From Schaalia sp. lx-260 (GTDB taxonomy: Bacteria > Actinomycetota > Actinomycetes > Actinomycetales > Actinomycetaceae), in the NCBI RefSeq assembly GCF_021083645.1, contig NZ_JAJNRQ010000002.1, positions 372,001-436,000 of the forward strand: a stretch of DNA of 64,000 bases, read 5' to 3'. Position numbers and translations under genes: made by a program. How positions within the stretch are numbered: the stretch's first letter is position 1; each line of letters begins with the position of its first letter. Positions 42,745 to 54,915 of this stretch are shown in pieces. The notes beneath the pieces are model-generated. The model made no database searches, was not told the origin of the DNA, and saw nothing but the letters and a program-made list of their open reading frames with translations.

Positions 42745-43431
42745 TCACATCAATAGGTAAACCCCATAACGGGCAAAAACCATAGCTGCCAAGATGAAAA
42801 GGAATAATCCTGTTACAGCCCAATCCATACCCATATGCACCATGCGACGAATAAAGTCAGGAACTGGCACGATACCTTGACGAATGTTAATACGTGTTAG
42901 TCCTGCCCATACGAGTGTCGTTGTCACTGTGATAAGTAAACACCATGGACATAAGACATGAAGAACAAAATATGACTGACTAAAAAGCCACAGAGCAAAG
43001 AACAAACCCACTGAGTAGAGGGCTTCAACGCATAGCATGTACCAACGCGGAAAACGGACACCTGCGATCAGAGCGACAGACACCGCAAGAACAACTGTTT
43101 CAAAAAGAATACCTAAGAAGGCATTAGGGAAACCCAGCAAAGTAGCTTGCCAAGACTGCGCAACCGCAGAACATGATAAAACCGCTGAAATATCGCAACT
43201 AAAGCGCGTAGAAGAATCTTGCGCAAGCTGCCATGCCTCAATAGAAAGCACAAAAGAGGCAAACAAACCCACGATGCCAGAGACAGCCATTTCAGTAGCT
43301 GTACGACGAATCCACCTACGACCTTCCAAGCTATGAACAAGGTCTAGCGACGATGGAGCGTGGTCTGAATCAGTTTTTCCTTCTGCTAGAGGGTCGCTAT
43401 CTGTCAAAGATGCCTTATTCGTATCACTCAT
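42745..43431 (-). CDS. Vitamin K epoxide reductase (VKOR) family protein
   Basis: 228 residues from ATG 43431 (MSDTNKASLTDSD, with GAGGG about 9 bases upstream); longer in-frame starts would overlap metK. After an N-terminal polar tail of about 60 residues there are five TM helices. The loop cysteines lie in FSCDISAVLSCSAVA, the quinone-side CxxC in LCPWCLLI, and a conserved WQATLLGFPNAFLGI follows the first loop. In actinobacteria VKOR reoxidises an exported thiol oxidase (MdbA/DsbA-like) for disulfide formation. No such partner is adjacent here. Confidence 0.88.
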   Translation of the reverse strand: MSDTNKASLTDSDPLAEGKTDSDHAPSSLDLVHSLEGRRWIRRTATEMAVSGIVGLFASFVLSIEAWQLAQDSSTRFSCDISAVLSCSAVAQSWQATLLGFPNAFLGILFETVVLAVSVALIAGVRFPRWYMLCVEALYSVGLFFALWLFSQSYFVLHVLCPWCLLITVTTTLVWAGLTRINIRQGIVPVPDFIRRMVHMGMDWAVTGLFLFILAAMVFARYGVYLLM

Positions 43432-43460
43432 ATGAGAATTTCCCTCACGGCTGTTCATAC

Positions 43461-44657
43461 TTACACGCCACATTCTGCCTGTAAAGCGTCCACACGATTC
43501 ACCTGTTCCCATGGGAAGATATCTCGTCCAAAATGTCCATATGCCGAGGTCATCCGATAAATGGGGCGTAGCAAGTCAAGTTCAGCAATCATCGCTGCCG
43601 GACGCAAATCGAAAACACGTTCAATGGCTTGAGTGATCCGCTCATCGCTTACAAGACCTGTTCCAAAGGTATCCACATACAAACCAACGGGACGGGCACG
43701 ACCAATTGCATATGCCACTTGAATTTCGCAACGCGCAGCCAATCCAGCTGCAACAATATTTTTTGCTACCCATCGAGCCGCATACGCAGCAGAACGATCA
43801 ACTTTCGATGGATCTTTACCAGAGAAAGCTCCTCCACCGTGACGGGCCATTCCACCGTAGGTGTCAACGATGATTTTCCGTCCGGTTAATCCGGCATCCC
43901 CTGCTGGGCCACCAATAACAAAACGCCCTGATGGATTCACTAAAATCTTCATATCTGCCGTGTCAAGCTTCAGTCCACTTTGCTCAAGCACAGGGTCAAT
44001 AACATGACGTTTCACTACTTCATGCACATGTTTTTGTGTCAAATTTTCATCATGCTGAGTGGATACAACAATCGTTTCAACACTCACTGGCTGATGATTT
44101 TCGTATCCCAACGTCACTTGTGTTTTACCATCTGGCCGTAAGCCTTCAACTTCACCACTGTGGCGCACATCAGCGAGTCGTTGCGCTAAACGATGTGCTA
44201 ACCAAATGGGTGCAGGCATCAGATCCGGCGTGTCTTGGCAGGCGTAGCCGAACATGAGTCCTTGATCGCCAGCCCCTTGTTTATCGTAGAGTTCTTCACT
44301 GCCCTCATCGCGTTCTTCAAGGGCATGGTTAACGCCTCCAGCAATATCTAAACTTTGCTGCCCGATAGATATTGACACCCCGCAGGAGGAACCATCGAAG
44401 CCTACTTTTGATGAGGTGTATCCGATACGACAGATTTCATCTCGTACTATCTGCGGTATTTCCACATAGCTTTCTGTGGTTACTTCACCAGCAACATGTA
44501 TGAGTCCTGTTGTTGCCATTGTTTCAACCGCAACACGGGCAGCCGGATCTGAGGTAAGTAAAGCGTCGAGGATTGCATCAGAAATACGATCACAGACTTT
44601 ATCTGGATGTCCTTCAGTCACAGATTCTGATGTAAAAAGCTGTCGTCGATAAGTCAC
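43461..44657 (-). CDS. metK: S-adenosylmethionine synthetase
   Basis: 398 residues, highly conserved: [30 protein letters not shown] (signature 1), and [19 protein letters not shown] (signature 2 with phosphate-binding residues). It makes SAM from Met and ATP. Its ATG overlaps the coaBC stop (ATGA), so it is part of the mihF-gmk-rpoZ-coaBC-metK operon. No SAM riboswitch was found ahead of the operon. Confidence 0.97.
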   Translation of the reverse strand: MTYRRQLFTSESVTEGHPDKVCDRISDAILDALLTSDPAARVAVETMATTGLIHVAGEVTTESYVEIPQIVRDEICRIGYTSSKVGFDGSSCGVSISIGQQSLDIAGGVNHALEERDEGSEELYDKQGAGDQGLMFGYACQDTPDLMPAPIWLAHRLAQRLADVRHSGEVEGLRPDGKTQVTLGYENHQPVSVETIVVSTQHDENLTQKHVHEVVKRHVIDPVLEQSGLKLDTADMKILVNPSGRFVIGGPAGDAGLTGRKIIVDTYGGMARHGGGAFSGKDPSKVDRSAAYAARWVAKNIVAAGLAARCEIQVAYAIGRARPVGLYVDTFGTGLVSDERITQAIERVFDLRPAAMIAELDLLRPIYRMTSAYGHFGRDIFPWEQVNRVDALQAECGV

Positions 44658-45895
44658 TGATCTATCGTACCCAGCATGGGTATCATATGCGTAAGAATGT
44701 CACGTGCTACGCAGATCTTTTCTCCGCGAAAATGCGCTACTTCATTTCCTTCCCCGTTCATGAGATATACCTCATTGGGAACGTCACCAAATCCATGCCC
44801 CTCGCCTACACGGTTTACTGCAATAAAGTCAGCACCTTTACGTCGTGCTTTTTCAATGCCGTAGCGCCGAACGGTAGCCGCTGACCCTGTTTCCGCTGCA
44901 AAACCGATAACAAGTGAAGGACGATCAGGATGTGCGCATACGGTGGCTAATATGTCTGTCGTGCGTTCCAATGCGAGTACTGGCGCTTCATCCGTGTGAG
45001 GATCTTTTTTTATTTTTACAGATTGAGTATTTTGTGGTCGAAAATCCGCAACAGCAGCAGTCATGATGAGGGCATCAGCTGTATGGATGTGGGCGAAAAC
45101 TTCACGTTCCATATCTGCAGCCGTTGATGTTGCGATCAGTGTGAGCGCCTTACCTGTCGGTAAAAGATCAGGGGCAACATGAGAGGCAATGAGTGTGACT
45201 TGTGCTCCCATATCTAATGCTGCTTGTGCGAAGGCACAACCTTGACGTCCTGTGGAAATATTGCCGATGTAGCGCACTGGATCAATGGGTTCACGTGTTC
45301 CCCCTGCGGTGATCACAATATGTCGCCCCTGTAGAGGCTGTTCAGATCGGCGTCTATCACTCTCGGTTTTTTGCAGGAGGGAGAATGCTTTTTCCGCGAT
45401 TATATGAGGATCCGCCAGTCGTCCTTTACCGTAGTCACCTGATCCGAGAGGCCCTTCCTCTGGTTCGCATATGTGAATACCACGTTGTTGCAGGGTCGCT
45501 ATATTGTCTTGAGTGGCTGGATGAGTCCACATGGCGGTGTGCATCGCAGGGGCCAGGAGCACAGGAGATGAGGATGCAAGAACTGTTGTTGTCAGCAGAT
45601 CATCAGCTTGACCAAGCCGAATACGGGCAATGAGATCAGCTGTTGCAGGTGCGATGACGATAAGATCTGCACGTCGCGCAAGTTCCACATGATCGGCGTC
45701 GCCGGTATCAAATACACCCGTATGTACAGGATTTTGGCTCAGGGAACTCCAGGTCGCTTCACCGACAAATTTCAACGAAGCCGGTGTCGGGACCACATGT
45801 ACGGTATGTCCCGCACGGGTAAATTCACGCAGAATATACGCGGCTTTATACGCAGCTATGCCCGCACCAACACCGAGGATAATGGTAGCGGACAT
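44654..45895 (-). CDS. coaBC: Bifunctional phosphopantothenoylcysteine decarboxylase/synthetase
   Basis: 413 residues. The N-terminal CoaC flavodoxin-like domain (about 1-180) contains [16 protein letters not shown], the catalytic His in NPVHTGVFD and [13 protein letters not shown], where the usual Asn of PxMNxxMW is His. The C-terminal CoaB domain (from about 190) has [19 protein letters not shown] and the KIKKDPH catalytic Lys region. It performs steps two and three of coenzyme A synthesis. It ends overlapping metK. Confidence 0.95.
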   Translation of the reverse strand: MSATIILGVGAGIAAYKAAYILREFTRAGHTVHVVPTPASLKFVGEATWSSLSQNPVHTGVFDTGDADHVELARRADLIVIAPATADLIARIRLGQADDLLTTTVLASSSPVLLAPAMHTAMWTHPATQDNIATLQQRGIHICEPEEGPLGSGDYGKGRLADPHIIAEKAFSLLQKTESDRRRSEQPLQGRHIVITAGGTREPIDPVRYIGNISTGRQGCAFAQAALDMGAQVTLIASHVAPDLLPTGKALTLIATSTAADMEREVFAHIHTADALIMTAAVADFRPQNTQSVKIKKDPHTDEAPVLALERTTDILATVCAHPDRPSLVIGFAAETGSAATVRRYGIEKARRKGADFIAVNRVGEGHGFGDVPNEVYLMNGEGNEVAHFRGEKICVARDILTHMIPMLGTIDQ

Positions 45896-45912
45896 AGTGG
45901 CAACACCTTGTG

Positions 45913-46179
45913 TCAGGAATGTGATTGCACGTCGAGAGCTAATAAGCCCTCATTAATTTCCCGTAGGGCGATTGCCAGAGGCTTTTCGTGAGGATCACTT
46001 TCAACAACCGGTCCAACGAACTGGATCATATTCTGTTCCAGTTGTTGATTGTAGGAATTGATTTGACGCGCACGTCGAGCGGCAAAAATCACGAGCGCAT
46101 ACTTTGAATCAACATGTTCAAGTAAATCGTCAATTGGCGGAGAAGTAATCCCCTGTGGTTGCGCAACAATTCCAGACAT
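45913..46179 (-). CDS. rpoZ: RNA polymerase omega subunit
   Basis: 88 residues from ATG 46179 with AGGAGGGG upstream. The omega signature appears as [32 protein letters not shown], and [14 protein letters not shown] closes the domain. It stabilises the beta' subunit during polymerase assembly. It stands 17 bp ahead of coaBC and 64 bp after gmk. Confidence 0.94.
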   Translation of the reverse strand: MSGIVAQPQGITSPPIDDLLEHVDSKYALVIFAARRARQINSYNQQLEQNMIQFVGPVVESDPHEKPLAIALREINEGLLALDVQSHS

Positions 46180-46200
46180 TTAGCCCCTCCTAGGTGTGAG

Positions 46201-46222
46201 TGTTCCCGACTTGCGGGGAACA
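46201..46222 (-). other. Hairpin between gmk and rpoZ
   Basis: TGTTCCC (46201-46207) pairs with GGGAACA (46216-46222). On the minus strand it stands just before the rpoZ ribosome-binding site. No T-run follows, so partial attenuation or mRNA processing is more likely than termination. Confidence 0.4.
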
Positions 46223-46243
46223 TAAAAGTCACGGGTGTTGATT

Positions 46244-46801
46244 TTACTCTAGCCCCATCAAGTGAGCCAGTTCTAATACCGCTGTGTCAATGTCGTCATT
46301 GGTCACAGTTACATCGAATTCATCTTGCGCAGCCATTTCCACACGAGCAGTTTGTAAACGTCGCGCTTGTTCTTGGGGATTTTCCGTTCCGCGTCCAATT
46401 AAACGACGTTCCAATTCTTCCCATGAGGGCGGGGCAAGGAACACGCATAAAGCATCCGGTTGACTACGGCGCACCTGACGCGCACCATCAAGATCTATTT
46501 CTAAAAGCACACAGCGACCTTGACGTAAAGCTTCTTCTACAGGAGCTCGTAAGGTGCCATATTTATGATGCCCGTGAACAATCGCGTATTCCAGCATTCC
46601 ACCAGAATCAATGAGGGCATCAAATTCTTCTTCAGAGATGAAATGATAGTGAACACCATCTATTTCATCGGGGCGAGGAGGGCGTGTTGTCGCAGAAACG
46701 GTGAGAACGACCTGTGGATAACGGTCGAGAAGAGCACGTGTCACTGTCCCCTTCCCGACCGCTGTTGGACCTGCGAGGACGATAAGTTGCGAAGAAGCCA
46801 T
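46244..46801 (-). CDS. gmk: Guanylate kinase
   Basis: 185 residues if started at ATG 46801 (MASSQLIVL); the frame is open to 46846 and the extra 15 codons would overlap mihF. P-loop LAGPTAVGKGTVTRAL, GMP-binding SATTRPPRPDEIDGVHYHF, AIVHGHHKYGT, and the lid ERRLIGRGTENP are all present. It phosphorylates GMP to GDP. It sits between mihF and rpoZ, as in mycobacteria. Confidence 0.95.
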   Translation of the reverse strand: MASSQLIVLAGPTAVGKGTVTRALLDRYPQVVLTVSATTRPPRPDEIDGVHYHFISEEEFDALIDSGGMLEYAIVHGHHKYGTLRAPVEEALRQGRCVLLEIDLDGARQVRRSQPDALCVFLAPPSWEELERRLIGRGTENPQEQARRLQTARVEMAAQDEFDVTVTNDDIDTAVLELAHLMGLE

Positions 46802-46829
46802 ATCCCCATCATCCCACGACTTATGGGCT

Positions 46830-47144
46830 TCAGCCGAAACGAGCAATAAGAGCTTCTCGTTGTACAGACCCTAATCCACGGACACGACGCGAAGGGGCGA
46901 TGCCTACTTCCGTCATGATTTGTGCAGCCGTATTCACACCCACACGAGGCAGCGACTCAAGGAGTGTTACCACTTTCATTTTTGCGAGTGCTTCATCAGT
47001 CTGAGCTAAATCAAGCACCTCAGAAAAAGTCATGTGACGACTTTTTAGCGCAATTTTTACCTCTGCTCGACGTCGACGTGCAGCGGTTGCCTTTACGAGC
47101 GCTTCAGCCCGCTGTTGCGGAGTCAAGTCTGGTAGGGCAGCCAT
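46830..47144 (-). CDS. mihF: Actinobacterial integration host factor (mIHF)
   Basis: 104 residues with AGGAGG before the ATG. The typical sequence is ALPDLTPQQRAEALVKATAARRRRAEVK, a helix-two-turn-helix around LESLPRVGVNTAAQIMTEVG, and the terminal RRVRGLGSVQREALIARF. This nucleoid protein is restricted to actinobacteria and is unrelated to proteobacterial IHF. The promoter of the gmk-rpoZ-coaBC-metK operon should lie in the 99-bp gap upstream. Confidence 0.95.
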   Translation of the reverse strand: MAALPDLTPQQRAEALVKATAARRRRAEVKIALKSRHMTFSEVLDLAQTDEALAKMKVVTLLESLPRVGVNTAAQIMTEVGIAPSRRVRGLGSVQREALIARFG

Positions 47145-47243
47145 AAGATCCTCCTAAATGTTGCCTAGGTTCTTATGACAGACAGCATGCCACTAAGAGA
47201 CTAGTTTTGTGTAATAAATAGATGAAAATTCGCTGATTTTTAC

Positions 47244-48095
47244 TTAAAGACTCAAAGAAGATCGAGTTTTTTCATAGGCCTCGCACAGAGCCTCTTTTGA
47301 GGGACCTGCACTCAACACAGCGCGAGATGTTGAAATTAAAACGCGATCAATCATCTTGCCAAAAACCGCCCTGACCTCAGCTGATCCAGCTCCTTGAGCG
47401 CCCACCCCTGGAGCAAGAAAAATCCCAGAAAAATCTGAAGAATTAACTAAAAACTGCCGTAAAGCTGAGCCCACGGTTGCACCAACAACAACACCAAAAG
47501 GACCACTGTGATTAAATTCATAGTCCATATTCTTGCGTGAAACTTCTGACATCACTTTCGCAGCTACTGATTCTCCACCCTCATCCCTACAATGCTGAAT
47601 AGACATACCCTCAGGATTCGATGTCAAACCCAAAACAAAAACACCTCGACCACTTTGACCAGCCATTTCTAAAGCAGGCATCAAAGCCCCCACCCCCACA
47701 TAGGGCGATAAAGTCACTGCATCACCGGCCAGCGCAGAATCATCAGACAAAAACGCGCGAGCATAGCCCATCATTGTTGAGCCGATATCACCCCGCTTCG
47801 CATCCACGATACATAAAGTACCTGTAGCGCGACAGGCTGCAATCACCTCTTCTAAAGCCGCCACACCAGCACTGCCATACTCCTCAAAAAAAGCGACCTG
47901 CGGTTTCACAGCAGCAACGTGACCTCCTAAAGCATCAATGAGTCGAAGTCCAAAATCACGAACCCCCTGAGCTGAGCACGACAGCCCCCAATCACGCAGC
48001 AAAGCCGGATGCGGGTCAATACCCACACACACTGGACCATACAGGCCCATTGCTTCATATAACCGATCACCAAAAGAAATACCCATACCCATCAC
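47244..48095 (-). CDS. pyrF: Orotidine-5'-phosphate decarboxylase (type 2)
   Basis: 283 residues. The long (mycobacterial/myxococcal) OMPDC type with [15 protein letters not shown], the catalytic Lys in [31 protein letters not shown], and LAPGVGAQG near the phosphate site. It makes UMP. The GTG at 48095 overlaps the carB stop (GTGA); ATG 48092 is an alternative. It is the last gene of the pyr operon. pyrD, needed for the preceding step but one, is not in the window. Confidence 0.94.
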   Translation of the reverse strand: MMGMGISFGDRLYEAMGLYGPVCVGIDPHPALLRDWGLSCSAQGVRDFGLRLIDALGGHVAAVKPQVAFFEEYGSAGVAALEEVIAACRATGTLCIVDAKRGDIGSTMMGYARAFLSDDSALAGDAVTLSPYVGVGALMPALEMAGQSGRGVFVLGLTSNPEGMSIQHCRDEGGESVAAKVMSEVSRKNMDYEFNHSGPFGVVVGATVGSALRQFLVNSSDFSGIFLAPGVGAQGAGSAEVRAVFGKMIDRVLISTSRAVLSAGPSKEALCEAYEKTRSSLSL

Positions 48096-51000
48096 GCTTT
48101 CCTACGAATCTCATCCCATTCCTGCAGCGAACGCACCTGATACGAACCCCGAGTACGCGCCTCCATTGCTTGAACAGCAGCATGGAAAGCCTGAACCGTC
48201 GTAATAACTATCTTGTTATTAGCACTTGCAGCCGTCCGTATTCGGTAGCCATCATGACGATGCGACGAAGTCTGAGGAGTATTCACAATAATGTCGAATT
48301 CACCTCGTGAAATAAGGTCCACCACCGTCGGTTCCCCATCAGGTCCAGCTCCCTCCGATGACTTACGAACAACCTGAGCTGCAATACCATTACGACGTAA
48401 AACCGAAGCCGTTCCCTGAGTAGCTGCAATGGTGAAACCCAATTCCTGCATACGCAAAGCAGGGAAAACCATTGCTCGTTTATCGGAATCAGCAATCGAC
48501 AAAAACACTTTCCCACCCGTCGGGAAATCAGTAATCGCAGCTGACTGAGATTTCGCGAAAGCAACAGGGAAATTCCAATCAATTCCCATCACCTCACCCG
48601 TCGAACGCATCTCAGGTCCCAAAAGAGTATCCACAACAGAACCATCAGCACGACGGAAACGACGAAATGGCATGACTGCTGCTTTAACAGAAATTGACGT
48701 ATCCTCACGTAAATACCGTGCATCCTCGAGCGGCAACACACCGGCCTGACGCAAAGACGCGATACTTTCACCCACCTGAATAAGCGCCGCAGCTTGAGCC
48801 AAAGGCACACCCGTCGCCTTAGAAGCAAACGGTACTGTACGTGAGGCACGCGGATTTGCCTCAATGACATACAAAGTATCGGATACCAAGGCAAACTGAA
48901 TATTCAACAAACCACGCACACCCACGCCTCGCGCAATCTGCTCCGTCGAATGTGTGATTCGTTGAATCTCACGTTCAGAAAGAGTCATCGGCGGCAATAC
49001 GCACGATGAATCACCCGAATGAATCCCGGCCTCTTCAATATGCTCCATAACGGCCCCCATAAAAAGGTCCGTCCCATCGAAAAGAGCATCCACATCAATT
49101 TCAATTGCAGCATCAAGGAAACGGTCAATCAACAAAGGACCACGTTCCAAAAGAGTCGGCATATCAGGACGATCAAGATACGTTCGCAACGCAGCAACGT
49201 CATTGATGATCTCCATGCCACGCCCACCCAAAACAAAACTTGGGCGCACGAGCACCGGATACCCCACACGCTCAGCTACAGCTAATACCTGCTCAGGTGT
49301 ATGCGCCACATCATGAGCAGGAGCAGGACAATCTGTCGCAGCCAAAACCTGACCGAAAGCCTCACGATCTTCAGCTAAAGCAATAGATGCCGGACTTGTC
49401 CCTAAAATCGGCACACCCGCAGCCTCTAAATCTTCCGCCAAAGACAAAGGTGTTTGCCCACCTAACTGCACAATCACACCACGTACCGGGCCTGCCACAC
49501 ACTCAGCTCGATATACCTCAAGAACATCTTCAAGAGTCAAAGGCTCAAAATACAAACGATCTGAAATATCGTAATCCGTTGACACAGTCTCTGGATTACA
49601 GTTCACCATAATCGTGTCAAAACGTTCCCGCAAAGCCATCGTCGCATGGACACAGGAATAATCAAATTCAATTCCTTGACCAATACGATTAGGTCCTGCA
49701 CCTAAAATAATGACCGCTTCACGCTCACGCGAAACTACCTCATTTTCCTCATCATAAGAAGAATAATGATAAGGAGTACGGGCTTGGAATTGACCGGCGC
49801 ACGTATCTACTGTCTTGTAGACGGGATGAATACCAAAAGCTGTGCGAATCTCACGAACAGTTGCCTGCGACAAACCTCGAAGCTCAGCAATCTGCACATC
49901 AGAGAAACCATGCCTTTTGGCCTCAAAAAGCACATCAGGTGAAAGAGCCTTTGCCTGACGTATTCGAGTCGCCACTTCGTCAAGAAGAACCATTTGGTCA
50001 AGAAACCACGGATCAATCTTCGTTGCCTCATAGAGTTCTTCAATAGAGGCACCACCACGAATAGCTTGCTGTATCTGAACAAGACGTCCCTCGGTAGGAA
50101 TCGCACACGAACGCACCAATTCAGCAGTATGCTCGGGAGTCGGTACCGGACCATTCCAATGGAATTGAACGCTTCCTTTATCAATGGAACGCAGTGCTTT
50201 TTGCAAAGCTTCCGTGTAGTTACGCCCAATCGCCATTGCCTCACCCACAGCTTTCATAGAAGTTGTCAGGGTCGGATCAGCGTCAGGGAATTTTTCAAAT
50301 GTGAAGCGTGGAACCTTCACCACCACATAATCCAACGTCGGCTCAAAAGAAGCAGGCGTTGATTGCGTAATATCATTTGGAATTTCATCCAATGTGTAGC
50401 CCGTTGCCAGACGAGCAGCAATTTTTGCAATAGGGAAACCTGTCGCTTTTGAAGCCAAGGCTGAAGACCTAGAAACACGAGGATTCATTTCAATAACAAT
50501 GATGCGACCGGTTTCTGGGTGCACAGCAAACTGAATATTACATCCACCCGTGTCAACCCCCACCTCACGAATCACCGCAATACCAATATCACGCAGACGC
50601 TGAAGTTCACGGTCCGTTAACGTCAAAGCCGGAGCCACAGTAATGGAATCACCCGTATGCACACCCACAGGATCCACATTCTCAATGGAACACACCACCA
50701 CCACGTTATCGGCAGTATCACGCATAAGCTCCAGCTCATACTCTTTCCACCCGAGAATAGATTCCTCAAGAAGTACCTCAGTGGTCAAAGAATCAGCTAA
50801 ACCTTGACCAGCAATACGTTCAAGATCTTGCGGAGTATAAGCAAAACCGGATCCTTGACCTCCCATAGTAAAAGAAGGACGAACCACCAGTGGGTAGCCT
50901 AATTCAGCAGCAGCCTGATGACACTCCTCCATCGAATGTGCAATAAATGAACGCGCTACCTCGGCCCCACATCGCTCCACAATGTCACGGAAAATATCAC

Positions 51001-51385
51001 GATCTTCACCAGCGCGAATTGCCTCAATAGAAGCACCGATCAACTCCACATTGTATTTTTCTAAAACCCCAGCCTCAGCTAAAGCAATCGCCGCATTCAA
51101 AGCGGTTTGCCCACCAAGGGTAGGCAAGAGCGCATCAGGCCGTTCTTTTTCAATAATCGCTGTCAGTACTTCTGTATTAATAGGTTCAACATATGTTGCA
51201 TCAGCCATACTGGGATCAGTCATGATTGTCGCCGGATTTGAATTTAACAAGACGACACGCAAGCCTTCTTCCTTAAGGACACGACATGCTTGTGTTCCTG
51301 AATAGTCAAATTCACATGCCTGACCGATAACGATAGGACCTGAGCCAATGACGAGAACCGAATGGATGTCAGTTCGACGGGGCAT
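48092..51385 (-). CDS. carB: Carbamoyl-phosphate synthase large subunit
   Basis: 1097 residues, full length. Two homologous ATP-grasp halves: the first opens [21 protein letters not shown], the second [22 protein letters not shown] around residue 565. The C-terminal methylglyoxal synthase-like domain (about 955-1085) is the allosteric site. Together with CarA it makes carbamoyl phosphate from glutamine, bicarbonate and 2 ATP for both UMP and arginine. It follows carA by 2 bp. Confidence 0.97.
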   Translation of the reverse strand: MPRRTDIHSVLVIGSGPIVIGQACEFDYSGTQACRVLKEEGLRVVLLNSNPATIMTDPSMADATYVEPINTEVLTAIIEKERPDALLPTLGGQTALNAAIALAEAGVLEKYNVELIGASIEAIRAGEDRDIFRDIVERCGAEVARSFIAHSMEECHQAAAELGYPLVVRPSFTMGGQGSGFAYTPQDLERIAGQGLADSLTTEVLLEESILGWKEYELELMRDTADNVVVVCSIENVDPVGVHTGDSITVAPALTLTDRELQRLRDIGIAVIREVGVDTGGCNIQFAVHPETGRIIVIEMNPRVSRSSALASKATGFPIAKIAARLATGYTLDEIPNDITQSTPASFEPTLDYVVVKVPRFTFEKFPDADPTLTTSMKAVGEAMAIGRNYTEALQKALRSIDKGSVQFHWNGPVPTPEHTAELVRSCAIPTEGRLVQIQQAIRGGASIEELYEATKIDPWFLDQMVLLDEVATRIRQAKALSPDVLFEAKRHGFSDVQIAELRGLSQATVREIRTAFGIHPVYKTVDTCAGQFQARTPYHYSSYDEENEVVSREREAVIILGAGPNRIGQGIEFDYSCVHATMALRERFDTIMVNCNPETVSTDYDISDRLYFEPLTLEDVLEVYRAECVAGPVRGVIVQLGGQTPLSLAEDLEAAGVPILGTSPASIALAEDREAFGQVLAATDCPAPAHDVAHTPEQVLAVAERVGYPVLVRPSFVLGGRGMEIINDVAALRTYLDRPDMPTLLERGPLLIDRFLDAAIEIDVDALFDGTDLFMGAVMEHIEEAGIHSGDSSCVLPPMTLSEREIQRITHSTEQIARGVGVRGLLNIQFALVSDTLYVIEANPRASRTVPFASKATGVPLAQAAALIQVGESIASLRQAGVLPLEDARYLREDTSISVKAAVMPFRRFRRADGSVVDTLLGPEMRSTGEVMGIDWNFPVAFAKSQSAAITDFPTGGKVFLSIADSDKRAMVFPALRMQELGFTIAATQGTASVLRRNGIAAQVVRKSSEGAGPDGEPTVVDLISRGEFDIIVNTPQTSSHRHDGYRIRTAASANNKIVITTVQAFHAAVQAMEARTRGSYQVRSLQEWDEIRRKA

Positions 51386-51387
51386 GA

Positions 51388-52596
51388 TTAGCCTTTCTTG
51401 TGGTCACGCATCATAGCGATAAAACGATCAAAAAGGTGCTCACCATCATGTGGGCCTGCGGCCGCTTCTGGATGGTATTGCACAGAAAAAGCAGGGCGTT
51501 CAAGAGTGCGAATCCCCTCAACGACACCATCATTAAGACACACATGTGTGACTTCAACATCTCCATATCGTCCCCCATCGAAAGGAGCACGTGAAGGAGC
51601 ATTACTTGGCGCATCCACCGCAAAACCATGATTTTGCGCAGTTATTTCAACACGGCCGGTAGCCAATTCTTTCACAGGCTGATTGACACCACGATGCCCA
51701 AAAGTCAATTTATATGTGCCATATCCTAAGGCACGCCCAAAAAGCTGGTGTCCAAAGCAGATACCGAAAAATGGGATTTGTTCATCAAGGACGTTACGTA
51801 AAAGTTCAATTTCATGTTCTGCTGAGGATGGGTCACCCGGACCATTTGAGAAGAACACTCCATCAGGATTCAACGCAAGGAGCTGAGCAAAAGTAATAGT
51901 GTGTGGGACAACAAGGACACGCGCTCCCCTATTTGCGAAATGCTCCGGTGTACGTGACTTGATTCCAAGGTCAACAGCAACAATTGTGGCGACAGGTTCG
52001 CAGCCCTCATATTGTCCTGACGGTTCATATATGTAGGTATCGTGTGTAGAAACTTCACTTGCCAGCTCTGCACCTGCCATATGTGGTTGTTCAACAACAA
52101 TACGGACTAGGGCTTCTTTTGCTTGCTCACTCATATGGTCAGCACCTGCAGGCAGCGCGTTACCGGAAAAAATACCGGCCTTCATTGCCCCATGAGAGCG
52201 GATATGACGTGTGATGGCACGGGTATCGACTCCGCTAATACCGACAATATGATGCGCGATAAGTTCTTCTTCAAGGCTGCGTTGTGCTCGCCAATTTGAA
52301 GGATGTCGAGCAGGATCACGGACAACAAAGCCAGCAACCCATACGCGCTGTGATTCAGGGTCCTCATCATTGACACCTGTATTTCCAATATGAGGCGCTG
52401 TCATGACAACGATTTGTCGGTGATATGAAGGGTCTGTCAAAGTTTCTTGATATCCCGTCATACCCGTGGAAAAAACAAGTTCACCGAGTGTGCGCCCACG
52501 GCTTCCCCATGCTTTCCCCTGGTAAATAGTTCCGTCTTCAAGAACTAGGAGGGCAGGATCTGTTTCGTCAGAAATGAAGTGAGTAAAAGTTTTCAT
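51388..52596 (-). CDS. carA: Carbamoyl-phosphate synthase small subunit
   Basis: 402 residues. The N-terminal CPSase domain ([34 protein letters not shown]) is followed by a class I glutaminase domain with nucleophile Cys in [15 protein letters not shown] and the His/Glu pair in [12 protein letters not shown]. It delivers ammonia to CarB. Its ATG overlaps the pyrC stop (ATGA). Confidence 0.97.
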   Translation of the reverse strand: MKTFTHFISDETDPALLVLEDGTIYQGKAWGSRGRTLGELVFSTGMTGYQETLTDPSYHRQIVVMTAPHIGNTGVNDEDPESQRVWVAGFVVRDPARHPSNWRAQRSLEEELIAHHIVGISGVDTRAITRHIRSHGAMKAGIFSGNALPAGADHMSEQAKEALVRIVVEQPHMAGAELASEVSTHDTYIYEPSGQYEGCEPVATIVAVDLGIKSRTPEHFANRGARVLVVPHTITFAQLLALNPDGVFFSNGPGDPSSAEHEIELLRNVLDEQIPFFGICFGHQLFGRALGYGTYKLTFGHRGVNQPVKELATGRVEITAQNHGFAVDAPSNAPSRAPFDGGRYGDVEVTHVCLNDGVVEGIRTLERPAFSVQYHPEAAAGPHDGEHLFDRFIAMMRDHKKG

Positions 52597-53915
52597 CGGC
52601 TTTCTTTCTCAAGGGGAACACCGAGAGCAACAGTCGGTTGACCAGCGTAGAAGGTATAGAGGACTTGTCCTGGTAATTCTGCTCCCACGAATGGACTATT
52701 CGATGAGCGTGTCCATTGACTATGCGGGTCAACAACACGACGAATACTAGGATCAAGTAATGTCACATGAGCAGGTGCCCCAACATTTAAGCCCTGCCCT
52801 TGAGTATGCACACGGCCAATCCGCGCAGGAGTTATGGACATGACACGTGCCACGTCAGCCCAAGTGAAACGTCCAGTCTCTACCATTGTGGCAATAACAA
52901 CAGGGAGCGCTGTTTCTAAACCGGTCATACCGAAGGCACCTGCTTGCCATTCGCAATCTTTTGATTCCAGAGGATGCGGCGCATGGTCTGTTCCAATGGC
53001 ATCAATCGTCCCATCAGCTAAGCCTTCACGCACTGCTTCCACATCTTCTGCAGAACGCAAAGGCGGGTTCACCTTGTACAAGGGGTCATAAGTGGTGGCA
53101 CGTTCCTCTGTGAGAAAAAGATGATGCGGAGTTACTTCCGCGCTCACCTGAACCCCCATACGTTTTGCCCAGCGCACAATGTCTACTGACCCTGCAGTGG
53201 ATAAATGGCATACATGCAATCGTGAACCCACATGTTTCGCTAGAAGAACATCGCGAGCAATAATGGCTTCTTCTGCGACAGCTGGCCATCCAGTAAGCCC
53301 GAGTTCTCCGGATAGAGGCGACTCATTCATTTGAGCACCGTCTGTGAGTTCAGGATCTTGCGCATGTTGAGCAACCACACCGTCAAAAGCTTTCACGTAT
53401 TCAAGTGCGCGGCGCATGAGCACCGGATCAGATACACATTTGCCGTCATCGGAAAACATTCGAACGGCTGCTCGTGAACGAGCCATTGCTCCCATTGCGG
53501 AAAGACGTTTTCCTTCAAGCCCTACGGTGACTGCACCTACGGGACGTACATCTACCCATCCGGCTTTGCGTCCCAATTGCCATACTTGTTCAACAACTGA
53601 TGCAGTATCAGCAACCGGTGTTGTATTTGCCATTGCGTGGACTGCTGTATATCCGCCGACAGCGGCAGCACGCGTACCGGTAAATACTGTTTCTGCGTCT
53701 TCTTGTCCTGGCTCACGCAGGTGAGTATGCAGATCAACGAGTCCAGGCAAAGCAATCAGACCATCTGCATCTATTATGTGAGGATCATTGGCCTGTTCAC
53801 GGGCATCTTTACCGAGGGCGATAATAGTGCCTTCACGTATAAGCAGATCGCTGCGGCCGTGACCGGTGAGGTCTGCGGCAGTAATCAACGTATCGCGCGT
53901 GTGGGTGTTAGTCAT
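52593..53915 (-). CDS. pyrC: Dihydroorotase (class I)
   Basis: 440 residues from ATG 53915 ([14 protein letters not shown]), with AGGAG 6 bases upstream; the frame remains open further into pyrB but without homology. Metal ligands are in [24 protein letters not shown] and [13 protein letters not shown]. It closes carbamoyl aspartate to dihydroorotate. It overlaps the pyrB end by 8 bp and the carA start by 4 bp. Confidence 0.95.
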   Translation of the reverse strand: MTNTHTRDTLITAADLTGHGRSDLLIREGTIIALGKDAREQANDPHIIDADGLIALPGLVDLHTHLREPGQEDAETVFTGTRAAAVGGYTAVHAMANTTPVADTASVVEQVWQLGRKAGWVDVRPVGAVTVGLEGKRLSAMGAMARSRAAVRMFSDDGKCVSDPVLMRRALEYVKAFDGVVAQHAQDPELTDGAQMNESPLSGELGLTGWPAVAEEAIIARDVLLAKHVGSRLHVCHLSTAGSVDIVRWAKRMGVQVSAEVTPHHLFLTEERATTYDPLYKVNPPLRSAEDVEAVREGLADGTIDAIGTDHAPHPLESKDCEWQAGAFGMTGLETALPVVIATMVETGRFTWADVARVMSITPARIGRVHTQGQGLNVGAPAHVTLLDPSIRRVVDPHSQWTRSSNSPFVGAELPGQVLYTFYAGQPTVALGVPLEKESR

Positions 53916-54912
53916 GGGAGGCTCCTTCGGGGGCAAGCAGCAGGTAAAGAGCGGCCATGCGGATGCATACGCCATTAGATACTTGTTCAACAACAACGGA
54001 ACGTGGGGAATCTGCTGCTTCTGCGCAGATTTCAAGGCCGCGATTCATAGGTCCCGGGTGCATGACAATGCAATGATCTGAAAGGGCTGCGAACCGTTGA
54101 TGTGTCAGTCCGTAGGCTGAGTGGTATTCGCCAGGTGAAGGGAAGAATCCTCCACCTGCTCCGCTCATACGTTCTCGCTGGACACGAAGCATCATGATGG
54201 CATCCGGATTGGATGCGATCGCATGGTCAAGGTCGTAATCGATGTGGCAGTTCCAGTTTTCGCTGCCAACAGGAAGTAATGTCGGTGGCGCGACCAGTGT
54301 GACTTCGGCTCCGAGGAGGCTCAGTAAGTCAACGTTGGAACGTGCAACGCGCGAGTGTAAAACGTCGCCTACGATGACGACGCGAGCACCTGCAAGGTCG
54401 CTACCTTCAAGAATAGGGGCGCTTATTTCCTTGCCGGTGCCACCTGTGGTACGGCCTATGAAATGCCGCCGTAGTGTCATGGCATCTAATAGAGCTTGTG
54501 TGGGGTGTTGGTGTGTCCCATCCCCTGCGTTCAGTACGGGGAGGTTCATCCATCCGGCATGTGCTAAGCGGTGTGCTGCACCTGAGGATGGGTGGCGCAC
54601 AATGACTGCATCTGCTCCCATTGCTTGTAGCGTGAGTGCTGTATCTTTTAAGGATTCGCCTTTAGATACTGAGGATCCTCTAGCGGAAAAGTTAATCACA
54701 TCAGCGCTTAATCGTTTGGCAGCTGCCTCAAAAGATAGACGTGTACGTGTGGAGTCCTCAAAAAAGAGGTTAACTACTGTGCGCCCATGCAGTGTTGGTA
54801 GTTTCTTGACTTGGCGTGATTGTGTAGCTGCCATGTGTTCAGCGGTGTCCAGTATGAGTACTGCTTCACGGTAGTCAAGGTCACGAATAGAGATCAGATG
54901 TTTGAGGCCCAC
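53908..54912 (-). CDS. pyrB: Aspartate carbamoyltransferase catalytic subunit
   Basis: 334 residues: carbamoyl-phosphate loop [19 protein letters not shown], mobile loop [27 protein letters not shown] and [13 protein letters not shown]. No regulatory PyrI gene follows, so the enzyme is probably of the small, unregulated trimer or dodecamer type with PyrC. It starts 3 bp after pyrR. Confidence 0.96.
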   Translation of the reverse strand: MGLKHLISIRDLDYREAVLILDTAEHMAATQSRQVKKLPTLHGRTVVNLFFEDSTRTRLSFEAAAKRLSADVINFSARGSSVSKGESLKDTALTLQAMGADAVIVRHPSSGAAHRLAHAGWMNLPVLNAGDGTHQHPTQALLDAMTLRRHFIGRTTGGTGKEISAPILEGSDLAGARVVIVGDVLHSRVARSNVDLLSLLGAEVTLVAPPTLLPVGSENWNCHIDYDLDHAIASNPDAIMMLRVQRERMSGAGGGFFPSPGEYHSAYGLTHQRFAALSDHCIVMHPGPMNRGLEICAEAADSPRSVVVEQVSNGVCIRMAALYLLLAPEGASHD

Positions 54913-54915
54913 GGC

